64,000 nucleotides of DNA, taken from NCBI GenBank assembly GCA_005473895.2, contig SRJI02000017.1:18177-82176 (forward strand), in the 5' to 3' direction. Below the pieces are notes generated by a model. The model did no database searches and was not told where the DNA came from. It saw only the letters and a program-made list of their open reading frames with translations. The position numbers and the translations under genes were made by a program. Every line of letters begins with the position of its first letter. Positions within the stretch are counted from its first letter, which is position 1. Positions 1-8,584 of the stretch are shown here, piece by piece. The DNA is from Carideicomes alvinocaridis. Lineage in GTDB: Bacteria > Pseudomonadota > Alphaproteobacteria > Rhodobacterales > Rhodobacteraceae.

Positions 1-64
1 TGACAGGGTTTTTTCGCCGTCCGTGGCGCCGGGCGGCGACGCGCGGCCCGGGCAGGATTTGGCC

Positions 65-92
65 AAAAAAAACGCCCGCACGAGGCGGGCGT
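65..92 (-). terminator. intrinsic terminator of the putative small RNA
   Basis: Perfect 8-bp GC-rich stem (72-79 with 85-92, 5-nt loop) followed on the minus strand by eight consecutive U residues. On the plus strand no U-tract follows, so it works leftwards. Confidence 0.8.
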
Positions 93-140
93 CAAGTTAT
101 TGAGGCAGGTTTCATACAGGCAAGAAACCTATCGAGCAGT
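65..140 (-). ncRNA. putative small RNA (~76 nt) with own promoter and terminator
   Basis: This minus-strand unit has no convincing protein. A sigma70-like promoter (147-174) points leftwards and predicts a start near 140. The transcript would hold a perfect 7-bp stem (107-113 with 124-130, loop of 10 nt), a short unpaired stretch rich in A and U, and a GC-rich terminator hairpin (72-79 with 85-92) followed by eight U residues. Promoter, hairpin and terminator in so short a span are typical of a trans-acting bacterial small RNA. I do not recognise the family. It is divergent from the YejA-like gene starting at 243. The boundaries are inferred. Confidence 0.6.
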
Positions 141-146
141 GCCTTC

Positions 147-174
147 TTTATACGCCGATTTGAGCGCGGGTCAA
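147..174 (-). promoter_or_regulatory. sigma70-type promoter of the putative small RNA
   Basis: On the minus strand, TTGACC (174-169) and TATAAA (152-147) are separated by 16 nt, close to the housekeeping consensus. No coding start follows, but a terminator lies about 75 nt downstream of the expected start site. Confidence 0.55.
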
Positions 175-242
175 AGCTAAAAGTTTGAAAAGACGGGAGT
201 CCGCCGGTAGGTTCGCCCGCAACGAAGAGAGGGCAGAGCAGG

Positions 243-2105
243 ATGAATGCCGCGATGCGAGCGCGTCTTTCCGACCGGGCCGGGCGGGCCCTGCGCCATG
301 CGGCGCTGAGCGCGGCGCTGCTGGTGTCCGCCGCCGGGGCCGCCGCTGCCGAGCCCGAGCACGGGATTGCCATGTACGGCACTCCGGCCCTGCCCGAGGG
401 CTACGACCACCTGCCCTATGCCAATCCCGACGCGCCCAAGGGCGGCCGCATCGTGATGGGCGAGGTCGGGGGGTTCGATTCGCTCAATCCCTTCATCCTC
501 AAGGGCGAGCCGCCCTGGCAGCTGGGGCAGCTGGCCTACGAGTCGCTGATGGGCCGGAACTGGGACGAGCCGTTCTCGCTCTACGGGCTCTTGGCGGAGA
601 CGATCGAGACCGGGCCCGACCGCGAATGGGTCGAATTCACCCTGCGGCCCGAGGCGCATTTCTCCGACGGCAGCCCGGTGACGGTGGAGGACGTGATCTG
701 GTCCTTCGAGACGCTGGGGACCGAGGGGCATCCGCGCTACCTGGGCTTCTGGAAACAGGTGGCGGAGATCGAACAGACCGGCCCACGCAAGGTGCGCCTG
801 ACCTTCGCCGAGGACAACCCGGAGCTTGCCCTGCTGGCCGGGCTTCGGCCGATTCTGAAGAAGGGGCAATATACCGGCGCGGGGGCGCCGGCCTTCGGCC
901 GCTCCACCCTGGACGATGCGCCGATCGGCAGCGCGCCCTACCGGGTGACCGAGTTCGAGGCCGGGCGCTACGTGGAGCTGACGCGCGATCCGGACTACTG
1001 GGGCCGCGACCTCGCCTTTCGGAACGGGACCGACAATTTCGACACGATCCGGATCGAGTATTTCGGCGATGCCGCGGCGATGTTCGAGGCGCTGAAGGCC
1101 GGGGTGATCAGCGTGTTGCGCGAGACCAATGCCGACCTGTGGGAGACGCGCTACGATTTTCCGGCGGCGCAGCGGGGGGACGTGGTGAAATCGGTGATCC
1201 CGCACCAGCGGCCCTCGGGGATGACCGGCTTCGTCATGAACACGCGGCGCGAGATCTTTGCCGATTGGCGGGTGCGGGCGGCGATGATCCTCGCCTTCAA
1301 CTTCCCCTATATCAACGACACGATGACCGGGGGGCGGCAGCCGCGCATCACCTCCTATTTCTCCAATTCCGAGCTGGGGATGCGGCCGGGGCCGGCCGAG
1401 GGGCGGGTGCGGGATCTGCTGGACCCCTTCGCGGATGACCTGCCGCCCGGCACGCTGGAGGGCTATGCCCTGCCCGAGGGCGAGCTTTCCGCGCGCAACC
1501 GCGACGACCTGCGGCGGGCGATGGCGCTTCTGCGCGAGGCGGGATGGAGCGTGGACCGCGACTCGCGGCGGCTGGAGAACGCGGCGGGCGAGCCCTTCCG
1601 CTTCGAGGTGCTGCTGTCCAAGGGCAGCCGCGAGAACGTGTCGATGATGCAGCTCTATTCCCGCGCGCTGGAGCGGCTGGGGATCGAGATGCAGGTCACC
1701 GTGACCGACGATGCGCAGCTGGCCCAGCGGACCAACGCGCTCGACTTCGACATGGCGCATTTCCGGCGGGGCCTGTCACTGAGCCCGGGAACGGAGCAGC
1801 GGCTTTACTGGGGGTCCGAGGGGGCGGATGCGCCGGGCTCGCGCAACTGGATGGGGGTGAAGTCGCCGGCGGTGGACGCGATGATCCAGGCGATGCTGGA
1901 TGCGCCCTCGACCGAGGATTTCATCGCCGCGACGCGGGCGCTGGACCGGCTGCTGATGGCGGGGCGCTACGTGATCCCGCTCTACCAGTGGAATGTCAGC
2001 CGGATCGCCCATGCGAAGGAGCTGCACTATCCCGAGCACCTGCCGATCTACGGCGACTGGGCCGGCTTCCTGCCGGATGTCTGGTGGTGGGACGAGGCGG
2101 AGTAG
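243..2105 (+). CDS. YejA-type oligopeptide ABC transporter substrate-binding protein
   Basis: Periplasmic solute-binding protein of family 5 (SBP_bac_5), 620 residues. An N-terminal Sec signal (hydrophobic stretch about residues 18-35, cleavage likely after an AAA motif) precedes IAMYGTPALP, PYANPDAPKGG and the FDSLNPFILKG block, which are features of YejA, the peptide and microcin-C binding component. The length is normal for the group. The start follows AGAGCAGG. No yejBEF permease or ATPase gene lies next to it in the window, so it may belong to a set to the left or be an orphan receptor. The peptide substrate is inferred from the family. Confidence 0.93.
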   Translation: MNAAMRARLSDRAGRALRHAALSAALLVSAAGAAAAEPEHGIAMYGTPALPEGYDHLPYANPDAPKGGRIVMGEVGGFDSLNPFILKGEPPWQLGQLAYESLMGRNWDEPFSLYGLLAETIETGPDREWVEFTLRPEAHFSDGSPVTVEDVIWSFETLGTEGHPRYLGFWKQVAEIEQTGPRKVRLTFAEDNPELALLAGLRPILKKGQYTGAGAPAFGRSTLDDAPIGSAPYRVTEFEAGRYVELTRDPDYWGRDLAFRNGTDNFDTIRIEYFGDAAAMFEALKAGVISVLRETNADLWETRYDFPAAQRGDVVKSVIPHQRPSGMTGFVMNTRREIFADWRVRAAMILAFNFPYINDTMTGGRQPRITSYFSNSELGMRPGPAEGRVRDLLDPFADDLPPGTLEGYALPEGELSARNRDDLRRAMALLREAGWSVDRDSRRLENAAGEPFRFEVLLSKGSRENVSMMQLYSRALERLGIEMQVTVTDDAQLAQRTNALDFDMAHFRRGLSLSPGTEQRLYWGSEGADAPGSRNWMGVKSPAVDAMIQAMLDAPSTEDFIAATRALDRLLMAGRYVIPLYQWNVSRIAHAKELHYPEHLPIYGDWAGFLPDVWWWDEAE

Positions 2106-2320
2106 GTCCGGGGGCGGTGGGTCCCCTGCCCTCGATATCCGTTACAATTGGCGGCGCGGTGGGGAGATTGCCACCGCCTCCCGCGAACGGCCGCGCGACT
2201 GCGTCGAGCGGCGCCTGCGGTTCTCCTTATGCGTGGAGAGTGCCGGGGCCGCGGCGCTGAGTGTGGGCCTATGGCTGGGACGTGCGGGTCTCGCCTTGCG
2301 GGACCATGGCCCGGCGGGGG

Positions 2321-3067
2321 TCAGCCCACCTGGCCCAGGACCGGGAAGACCTCGAGCAGCCAGTAGGAGAAGGCGGAGAAGCCGCCGGTCAGCATCATCA
2401 ACCCGATGGTCCAGAGCAGCAGGCCCATCACTCGCTCGATCCGGTCCATGTGGCGCTTCATCCAGCTCATCAGCCCGGTGAGCCGCGGCAGGAAGGCGGC
2501 GACGGCGAGGAAGGGCAGGCCCAGCCCCGCGGCATAGACGGCGAGCAGCGTGGTGCCGCGCGACACCGAGCCCTCGGAGGCGGCAAGCGACAGGATCGCG
2601 CCGAGCTGCGGGCCGATGCAGGGGGTCCAGCCGAAGGCGAAGGCCAGGCCCAGCACGTAGGCGCCGAAGGCCGATCCGCCGCGGTCGCCCGCATCCAGCC
2701 GCGCCTCGCGGTCGAGAAAGCCGATGCGGTAGATGCCGATGAAATGCGCGCCGAAGATCATGACGATGATCCCGGCGGCGGCGGTGAACCAGCCCTGCCA
2801 CTGGAGAAAGAACATCCCCGCGGCAGAGGCGGCGGCGCCGAGCAGCAGGAAGATCGTCGAGAGCCCCAGCACGAAGAAGAGCGCGGGCAGCAGCGCGCGG
2901 GACCGGGCGCCCTGCCCCAGCTCGCCCAGCGTGGCGCCGCTCATATAGGCCAGGTAGGGCGGCACGACGGGCAGCACGCAGGGGCTGAGGAAAGACAGCA
3001 CGCCCGCGGCCAGCGCCACCAGCATGGCGGGCAGAAGGGCGGCATCCATGATCTCGATTCCGAACAT
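2321..3067 (-). CDS. ccdA: CcdA-like cytochrome c biogenesis / thiol-disulfide transmembrane protein
   Basis: Inner-membrane DsbD-beta/CcdA family protein that moves reducing equivalents from cytoplasmic thioredoxin to periplasmic thiols, chiefly for cytochrome c maturation. The 248-residue protein has about six membrane segments. The two conserved cysteines sit in FLSPCVLP (C30) and GWTPCIGP (C150), the redox pair of the family. I placed the start at the ATG giving MFGIEIM, because an upstream extension adds only an Arg/Pro-rich tail. It is divergent from the TusA-like gene and convergent with the YejA-like gene. 2106-2320 holds no gene that I can see. Confidence 0.92.
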   Translation of the reverse strand: MFGIEIMDAALLPAMLVALAAGVLSFLSPCVLPVVPPYLAYMSGATLGELGQGARSRALLPALFFVLGLSTIFLLLGAAASAAGMFFLQWQGWFTAAAGIIVMIFGAHFIGIYRIGFLDREARLDAGDRGGSAFGAYVLGLAFAFGWTPCIGPQLGAILSLAASEGSVSRGTTLLAVYAAGLGLPFLAVAAFLPRLTGLMSWMKRHMDRIERVMGLLLWTIGLMMLTGGFSAFSYWLLEVFPVLGQVG

Positions 3068-3187
3068 GGTCAAAGCTCTAGGGGATCGGCGGGGCGGCGT
3101 CACCCGGACGATCCGTCACAAGCGCGTGGTCCCGTGTTTCAAATCGCCGCGCTGGACAGGGCCGGGGCGCGCGCCTAGAGAGCCGCC

Positions 3188-3433
3188 ATGGACGAGGATT
3201 TCATCGATGCCGCGGGGCTGCTCTGCCCGCTTCCGGTGCTGAAGGCGCGCAAGCGGTTGCAGGGGATGGCGCCGGGGGCCGTGCTGGCCGTGCGCGCCGA
3301 CGACCCCGCCGCGGTGATCGACATGCCGCATTTCTGCACGGAGGCCGGGCACGAGCTGCTGTCGGCCGAGGCGGACGAGATTCCGGGGCCGAAGGGGCCG
3401 GCGCGGGTGTACCGTATTCGCAGGGGCGGGTGA
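3188..3433 (+). CDS. TusA family sulfurtransferase
   Basis: Small cytoplasmic sulfur-carrier protein of 81 residues with the diagnostic CPxP motif (LLCPLPVLKA, active cysteine C13). TusA proteins pass persulfide sulfur in tRNA thiolation, molybdenum cofactor or sulfur metabolism. Which route applies here cannot be read from the sequence. The location next to ccdA, another thiol-handling gene, is suggestive only. A long spacer (3434-3680) follows and contains a strong terminator. Confidence 0.9.
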   Translation: MDEDFIDAAGLLCPLPVLKARKRLQGMAPGAVLAVRADDPAAVIDMPHFCTEAGHELLSAEADEIPGPKGPARVYRIRRGG

Positions 3434-3624
3434 GCGGAGGTCTCGGCGGGGATTCGAGGCTGGCGGCCAGCGCGGGTTGAGGTGATCCGTCTAGGCCCAG
3501 AGCACGTCCCGGGATCTATCGGGTCTGGTCATCTTTCTTCGTGAAGCGAAACCCGCCGGGATCGCCGCGCCGCCCAAGGCCCGGGGCGCGGCTTCCTGCA
3601 GGGCCCCTCCCCCCAGCCAAATGC

Positions 3625-3660
3625 AAAACGCCCCCGCGATGTCTCGCGGGGGCGTTCGTT
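3625..3660. terminator. bidirectional intrinsic terminator between the TusA-like gene and rne
   Basis: Perfect 13-bp stem (3627-3639 with 3644-3656, TGTC loop). On the minus strand it sits directly after rne and is followed by TTTTGCATTT. On the plus strand it is followed by CGTTTCT. The rest of the 247-bp gap 3434-3680 shows no gene. Confidence 0.8.
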
Positions 3661-3680
3661 TCTCGGACGTGCCGCAGGCT

Positions 3681-6530
3681 TCAGGAGCCCAGCGACCACC
3701 AGCCGCGTTTCTTCGGCTTGGCCTTGGCCGAGGGCTCTTCGGCCTTGTTGGCGCCCACGCTCTCGGGCGTCTTCTCGGGCTCCGGGGCCTTCTCGGGCTC
3801 GGCGGGCGTCTCCGCGACCGGTTCGGGCTGCGGTGCAGGCTCGGGCTCCGGTGCAGGCGCGGGTTCCGGTTCGGGCGCCGGCTGTTCGACCGCCACCTCT
3901 CCGGGAGCCTCGGGCTCTGCCGGGGTGCGCTGGTCCTGCGGTTCCTCGGGCAGCTCGGCCGGGGTTTCGGCCGCGGCCTCTGCCACGGCCTCCGCCTCTG
4001 CCGGGGTCTCGCTCACCTCCTCCTTGGGCTTCGCCTTGGAGCGGGAGCGCGAGCGGCTGCGCGGCTTCTTCTTCGGCGCCTCTTCCTCGGCCGGGGCCTC
4101 GGCGGCCTGGTCCGCGGGGGCGTCGCCCACCGCATCCTCGTCGCCCGCGGGTTCCGCCGGCGGCTCGGAGGTCGCGACCTCGGGCTTCGCAGCCGGCTTG
4201 GCGTCGGACTTGCGGCTGCGCGACACGCTGCGCTTCTTCGGCGCGGGCTTGTCGTCGTCGTCAGCCTCCCCGGCGGCCTCTGCGCTCACCGGCTCGGCCT
4301 TGTCGTCCTCGGCCTCGCTGTCGGAGCTGTCACCCTCCTGCCCGTTCTCCTGGCCGTTCTCGCTTCCGTTGCCGGAGCCGGAGGATTTCCGGCGGCGACG
4401 GCGGCGGCGGCGCTTCTTGGGCTTGGGCTCTCCCTCGTCCTGGGCGGCGGCGGGCGCCTCCTCTTCCACCGCGCCGGCGGGGAGGTTGTCGCTCTCGTCG
4501 ACGGGGGTCTCGTCCTCGTCCTCCTCGGGCAGGTCCTCCATCATGGAACTGTCCGCCGAGATCACGTGCGCCGTGGCCTCGGGCACCGAGCGGGTCGCGG
4601 TCTTGAACTTCTCGATCGAGAAATCGGGCGAGACCAGCGTGGCGTCGCCCTCGATCCGGACGGCCATGCCGTAACGCAGCTCGATCTGGGCGATATGCTC
4701 GCGCTTCTGGTTCATCAGGAAGTTGGCGATGGCCACCGGACATTTCACCAGAACCTCACGGCTCTTGCGGCGGGTGCCCTCTTCCTCGATCTGGCGCAGG
4801 ATCGACAGCGCCATGCTGTCGTCCGAGCGGATCAGGCCGGTGCCGTGGCAGGCCGTGCAGGGCTGGGTCGTCGCCTCCAGCATGCCCGGACGCAGGCGCT
4901 GGCGCGACATCTCCATCAGGCCGAAGCCGGAGATGCGGCCGACCTGGATGCGGGCGCGGTCGGTCTTGAGCTTGTCCTTGATCCGCTTCTCGACGGCGGC
5001 GTTGTTCTTGCGCTCGTCCATGTCGATGAAGTCGATGACGATCAGCCCGGCAAGGTCGCGCAGGCGCAGCTGGCGGGCCACCTCGTCGGCGGCCTCCAGG
5101 TTGGTCTTGAGCGCCGTCTCCTCGATCGAGCCTTCCTTGGTGGCCCGGCCGGAGTTGACGTCGATCGCCACCAGCGCCTCGGTCACGCCGATCACGATGT
5201 AGCCGCCGGACTTGAGCTGCACGGTCGGGTTGAACATGCCGCCGAGGTAGGATTCCACCTGGTAGCGCGCGAAAAGCGGCAGCGGGTCGGCGTAATGCTT
5301 CACGTTCTTCGCGTGGGACGGCATGATCATCTTCATGAAGTCCTTGGCGATGCGGTAGCCGCGCTCGCCCTCGACGAAGACCTCGTCGATCTCGCGATTG
5401 TAGAGGTCGCGGATCGAACGCTTGATCAGGTCGCCCTCTTCGTAGATCTTGGCCGGCGCGATGGATTTGAGCGTCAGCTCGCGGATCTGTTCCCAGAGCC
5501 GTTGCAGGTACTCGTAGTCGCGCTTGATCTCGGTCTTGGTGCGCTTGGCCCCCGCGGTGCGGATGATGAGCCCGGCGCCCTGCGGCACCTCGATGGAGGC
5601 GGCGATTTCCTTGAGCTTCTTGCGGTCGGCGGCCTGGGTGATCTTGCGCGAGATGCCGCCGCCCCGGGCGGTGTTGGGCATCAGCACGCAGTAGCGGCCG
5701 GCGAGCGACAGGTAGGTGGTCAGGGCGGCGCCCTTGTTGCCACGCTCTTCCTTGACGACCTGCACCAGGAGGATCTGGCGGACCTTGATCACTTCCTGGA
5801 TCTTGTAGCGGCGCGGACGGGGCTTGCGCGGCGGGCGGATGTCCTCCTCCGCGTCGTCGTCGGCCACCGACTCGATGCTTTCGTCATGGGCGGTGGCGTC
5901 GCGGGCCCGGTCCTCGGCTTCGTGGCCGTTGCCGTTCGCCGCGCCGTTGCCGGCCTCCTTGCCGGTCTCGTCGCCGTTGCGGGCGGAGCCTTCGCCGTTC
6001 TCGGCATCGGGCTCTTCCACCGGCGTCTCGCCGACGCGCTCCATGGGGGAGCTGCCCTCTTCGGGCTCGCCGACCTCCTCGTCGCCCTCGTTGAGGTCGA
6101 TGGTCTCCATCCCGCCGATCTCGGACGGGGTGACCTCGGCGGTCTCGACGGCGTCGTCACTCTCGGCCTTGGCGGCGCGCGAGCGGGAGCGGCGGGATTT
6201 CGGCTTTTCGTCTTCCTCGTCGCGGGCGCGCTGTGCCTCGGCATAGGCGCGCTCTTCCTCCATCAGGGCCTCCCGGTCGGCGACCGGGATCTGGTAGTAA
6301 TCCGGATGGATCTCCGAGAAGGCGAGGAAGCCGTGGCGGTTGCCGCCGTAATCGACGAAGGCCGCCTGCAGCGAGGGTTCGACCCGCGTTACCTTGGCGA
6401 GATAGATGTTGCCGGCGAGCTGCCGCTTGTTTTCGGATTCAAAGTCGAACTCCTCGACCTTGTTGCCGTCCACCACCACGACGCGGGTTTCCTCCGCGTG
6501 GGTGGCATCGATAAGCATTTTCTTTGCCAT
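3681..6530 (-). CDS. rne: ribonuclease E (Rne/Rng family)
   Basis: Endoribonuclease of the degradosome, 949 residues from the ATG giving MAKKMLIDAT. Order of parts: S1 domain (about 37-260) carrying an acidic, Ser/Glu-rich insertion at about 100-240 as in alphaproteobacterial RNase E; 5'-sensor and DNase-I-like catalytic core with AIDVNSG (D457) and VIDFIDM (D500/D503) as metal-binding aspartates; zinc-link CTAC (C558, C561); then a disordered C-terminal half with an eight-Arg run near 707-714, Pro/Glu/Ala repeats and a short conserved tail KKRGWWSLGS. That half normally docks RNA and degradosome partners. A long upstream non-coding region (6531-7078) probably supplies a long 5' UTR, as in E. 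coli where RNase E regulates itself. Confidence 0.97.
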   Translation of the reverse strand: MAKKMLIDATHAEETRVVVVDGNKVEEFDFESENKRQLAGNIYLAKVTRVEPSLQAAFVDYGGNRHGFLAFSEIHPDYYQIPVADREALMEEERAYAEAQRARDEEDEKPKSRRSRSRAAKAESDDAVETAEVTPSEIGGMETIDLNEGDEEVGEPEEGSSPMERVGETPVEEPDAENGEGSARNGDETGKEAGNGAANGNGHEAEDRARDATAHDESIESVADDDAEEDIRPPRKPRPRRYKIQEVIKVRQILLVQVVKEERGNKGAALTTYLSLAGRYCVLMPNTARGGGISRKITQAADRKKLKEIAASIEVPQGAGLIIRTAGAKRTKTEIKRDYEYLQRLWEQIRELTLKSIAPAKIYEEGDLIKRSIRDLYNREIDEVFVEGERGYRIAKDFMKMIMPSHAKNVKHYADPLPLFARYQVESYLGGMFNPTVQLKSGGYIVIGVTEALVAIDVNSGRATKEGSIEETALKTNLEAADEVARQLRLRDLAGLIVIDFIDMDERKNNAAVEKRIKDKLKTDRARIQVGRISGFGLMEMSRQRLRPGMLEATTQPCTACHGTGLIRSDDSMALSILRQIEEEGTRRKSREVLVKCPVAIANFLMNQKREHIAQIELRYGMAVRIEGDATLVSPDFSIEKFKTATRSVPEATAHVISADSSMMEDLPEEDEDETPVDESDNLPAGAVEEEAPAAAQDEGEPKPKKRRRRRRRRKSSGSGNGSENGQENGQEGDSSDSEAEDDKAEPVSAEAAGEADDDDKPAPKKRSVSRSRKSDAKPAAKPEVATSEPPAEPAGDEDAVGDAPADQAAEAPAEEEAPKKKPRSRSRSRSKAKPKEEVSETPAEAEAVAEAAAETPAELPEEPQDQRTPAEPEAPGEVAVEQPAPEPEPAPAPEPEPAPQPEPVAETPAEPEKAPEPEKTPESVGANKAEEPSAKAKPKKRGWWSLGS

Positions 6531-7078
6531 GTGATCCGTTTGCACGGCCGCACGGCGACCGGCCCGGCGGGCGGGTCAGGACGTACGGCAGGTGCCTGAT
6601 AGGGGCGAGCACGCGCAGGCGCCGGCGCGGGACCGAACGGTCCCCTGCCCCGAGCCCCAAAGGTAACGCGCGTGTCATCGCGGTTCTTCTCCGATCCCTG
6701 GGGCCTTTGGGCCGTCCAGGAACCCGTTCATGGCCCGCCTTGCGGCCGGGCAGTTCGTATGGCCCCGTGGGGCCCAATCGGTCTGTCCCGGCACCGCCAG
6801 GCCCGTGGGCCACGGCATGATCGGGAAACAGCGAAACTCTTGTCGGGCGCGCCTGTCTCGGAACCCTTTCGTTCCGGTCGCGCCACGGCCCGAACATAAG
6901 ACGACAGGCGGGTCATTTACAATGGGCAATCGTCCGCGACGCGATTCGGGCCGGGGGGCCGCGCCCTGCAGGAGTGGCGGTGCGCGCCGCGGCGGGGGCT
7001 GTGGCAGCGGACGGGCGAGCCCTTGCAGCAGGCAGGGGTCTTCTCTACATCAATGCCAGTGACGAAAGAGGAGCGCCG
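6531..7078. other. 548-bp non-coding gap with probable long structured rne leader
   Basis: No coding region is supported here. Several perfect GC-rich inverted repeats lie between rne and its likely promoter: 6761-6766 with 6769-6774, 6800-6804 with 6807-6811, and 6859-6864 with 6871-6876. They would fold in the rne leader RNA. The right part (about 6925-7078) leads into bolA and contains no promoter that I can call with confidence. Confidence 0.5.
6893..6922 (-). promoter_or_regulatory. candidate rne promoter
   Basis: On the minus strand TTGTAA (6922-6917) and TATGTT (6898-6893) are 18 nt apart. A start near 6886 would give rne a leader of about 350 nt. The match is moderate, so this is a prediction. 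Confidence 0.4.
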
Positions 7079-7315
7079 ATGCCCATTCAGGCCCAGGATA
7101 TCGAGGATCTGCTGCGCGAGAAGTTTCCCGAGGCCCGCATCACCGTCGAAGGCGATGACGGGCGGCATTTCTCGGCCTTCGTGGAGGATGCCAGCTTTCG
7201 CGGCAAGAACCGGGTCCAGCAGCAGCGCGAGGTCTATGCCGCGCTGAAAGGCCGGATGGACGGCGCCGACAGCGAATTGCACGCCCTGGCCCTGACGACC
7301 CGGGCGCCCGACTGA
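7079..7315 (+). CDS. BolA family protein
   Basis: 78-residue BolA-like protein. BolA proteins bind CGFS glutaredoxins through a shared [2Fe-2S] cluster and act in iron-sulfur trafficking or as regulators. The sequence has the short BolA layout: a conserved helix with a REKFPEA motif, a central [18 protein letters not shown] segment, and a C-terminal HALAL strand with its conserved histidine. The start follows AAGAGGAGCGCC, a good ribosome-binding site. The CGFS glutaredoxin gene lies 86 bp downstream in the same direction, the usual partner arrangement. Confidence 0.93.
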   Translation: MPIQAQDIEDLLREKFPEARITVEGDDGRHFSAFVEDASFRGKNRVQQQREVYAALKGRMDGADSELHALALTTRAPD

Positions 7316-7401
7316 GCGGCCCCGGAGCCCGGGACCGCCGTGCCAAGCCGACCCCCCGCCCGAAGAGCCGGGCGGCGCCAGGATATGAAGGAACGCGCAA
7401 G

Positions 7402-7764
<363 letters not shown>

Positions 7765-7812
7765 TCGGGCGGGGCGTCGTCCCCGCGTCAGGCGTGGATG
7801 TGAGACCGTGGA

Positions 7813-7874
7813 GGGGGGCGCTGCCCCCCGCCTTCGGCTCCCCCCGCCATATTTAGAGACCAGAGAAGCAGGGG
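7813..7874 (+). repeat. hairpin plus dispersed motif, copy A
   Basis: A perfect 7-bp hairpin (7813-7819 with 7823-7829, 3-nt loop) is followed by a motif at 7845-7874 that reads CGCCATATTTAGAGACCAGA and then GAAGCAGGGG. The motif recurs at 31045-31074, and in inverted form at 17755-17784 and 31091-31122. No U-tract follows the hairpin, so it is not a clear terminator. Confidence 0.6.
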
Positions 7875-7940
7875 CGTGGCGCGCCATTGGGACGGCCGCG
7901 CCCTTTGGCATGGGCGGGGGAGCGGCGGCGCGTCGGGCGG

Positions 7941-8129
7941 GGCCGCGGGGCGGAAGCGTCCTGGTTCGAGGGGGCAGCGCCCTGGCGCGGGGCGGGAGCG
8001 ATCGGGTGCGGGGCAGGAGTGCGCTGGCGCGCGGCGAGATCGCTTTGGCGCGGGGCGGGAGCGATCGGGTGCGAGGCCGGAACGTCCCTGCGCGCGGCGG
8101 GAGCGACTTGGCGCGGGGCGGCAACGCCT
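7941..8129. repeat. 21-bp tandem repeat array, nine degenerate units
   Basis: Nine head-to-tail units of exactly 21 bp begin at 7941, 7962, 7983, 8004, 8025, 8046, 8067, 8088 and 8109. The commonest unit, TGGCGCGGGGCGGGAGCGAT plus C, appears intact at 7983 and 8046. More degenerate copies run on to about 8170. The period is a multiple of three, so open frames encoding heptapeptide repeats exist on both strands, but none has a convincing start or ribosome-binding site. The array fills the gap between grxD and the 3' end of zapA. The 418-bp gap 7765-8182 holds no other gene. Confidence 0.85.
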
Positions 8130-8182
8130 GGCTCTGCGCGTCCCGGCGGGCGGCGGGAGCGACCTCGTGCGCGGTGTAGGGA

Positions 8183-8584
8183 TCAGCCGCGGGGGGCGGT
8201 CTTTTCCTCGACCTCGGCGGCGACGGCCTCGGCCCTTGCGGCGAGCTCGGCCAGGGTCTCGGTGACGCTCTGGGGCACGACCGGGACCTCGACGCGCTGC
8301 GCCTCGGGGGCGGGCCGGTTGCGCAGCGCCTGGACCTCGTCCTGCAGCGCGGCGCAGCGATCCTCCATGTCGCGCAGGCGGTCCTCCAGCCCGGCGGTCT
8401 TGTCGGCGAGCATCAGGCCGGCCATCAGCAACATGCGCCCCTCGGGCAGGCGGCCGATCTGGTCGGAGAGCACCTGCGCCTCCTTGTCGAGCATGCGCGC
8501 GGCGGTCTCGAGGTAATGTTCCTCGCCCTCCTGGCAGGCGACCTCGAAGCTGCGGCCGCCGATGGTGATTTCGACTTCGGGCAT
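8183..8584 (-). CDS. zapA: cell division protein ZapA
   Basis: 133-residue FtsZ-ring associated protein. The N-terminal block [20 protein letters not shown] and a LLMAGLMLADKT segment are the ZapA globular head, followed by a long coiled coil (about 62-90) and an alanine/glutamate-rich tail. ZapA bundles FtsZ at midcell. The start codon overlaps the stop of the upstream coiled-coil gene by one base (TGATG), so the two are translationally coupled. The 3' end abuts the 21-bp tandem array. Confidence 0.92.
   Translation of the reverse strand: MPEVEITIGGRSFEVACQEGEEHYLETAARMLDKEAQVLSDQIGRLPEGRMLLMAGLMLADKTAGLEDRLRDMEDRCAALQDEVQALRNRPAPEAQRVEVPVVPQSVTETLAELAARAEAVAAEVEEKTAPRG

Noticed and set aside
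3621..6599. Long plus-strand open frame opposite rne
   Set aside because: It is the antisense of a well-supported RNase E gene. Low-complexity Leu/Arg/Gly content comes from GC-rich codon complement, with no start signal or family motif.
7813..7829. Perfect GC hairpin as terminator after grxD
   Set aside because: No U-tract follows on either strand. I list it only with the dispersed motif.
7941..8129. CRISPR array
   Set aside because: The repeats are contiguous, with no unique spacers, and no cas genes are present.
7808..8179. Open frame through the 21-bp tandem array encoding heptapeptide repeats
   Set aside because: All frames are open because the repeat has no stop codon. No ribosome-binding site or conserved start; better explained as a non-coding repeat.
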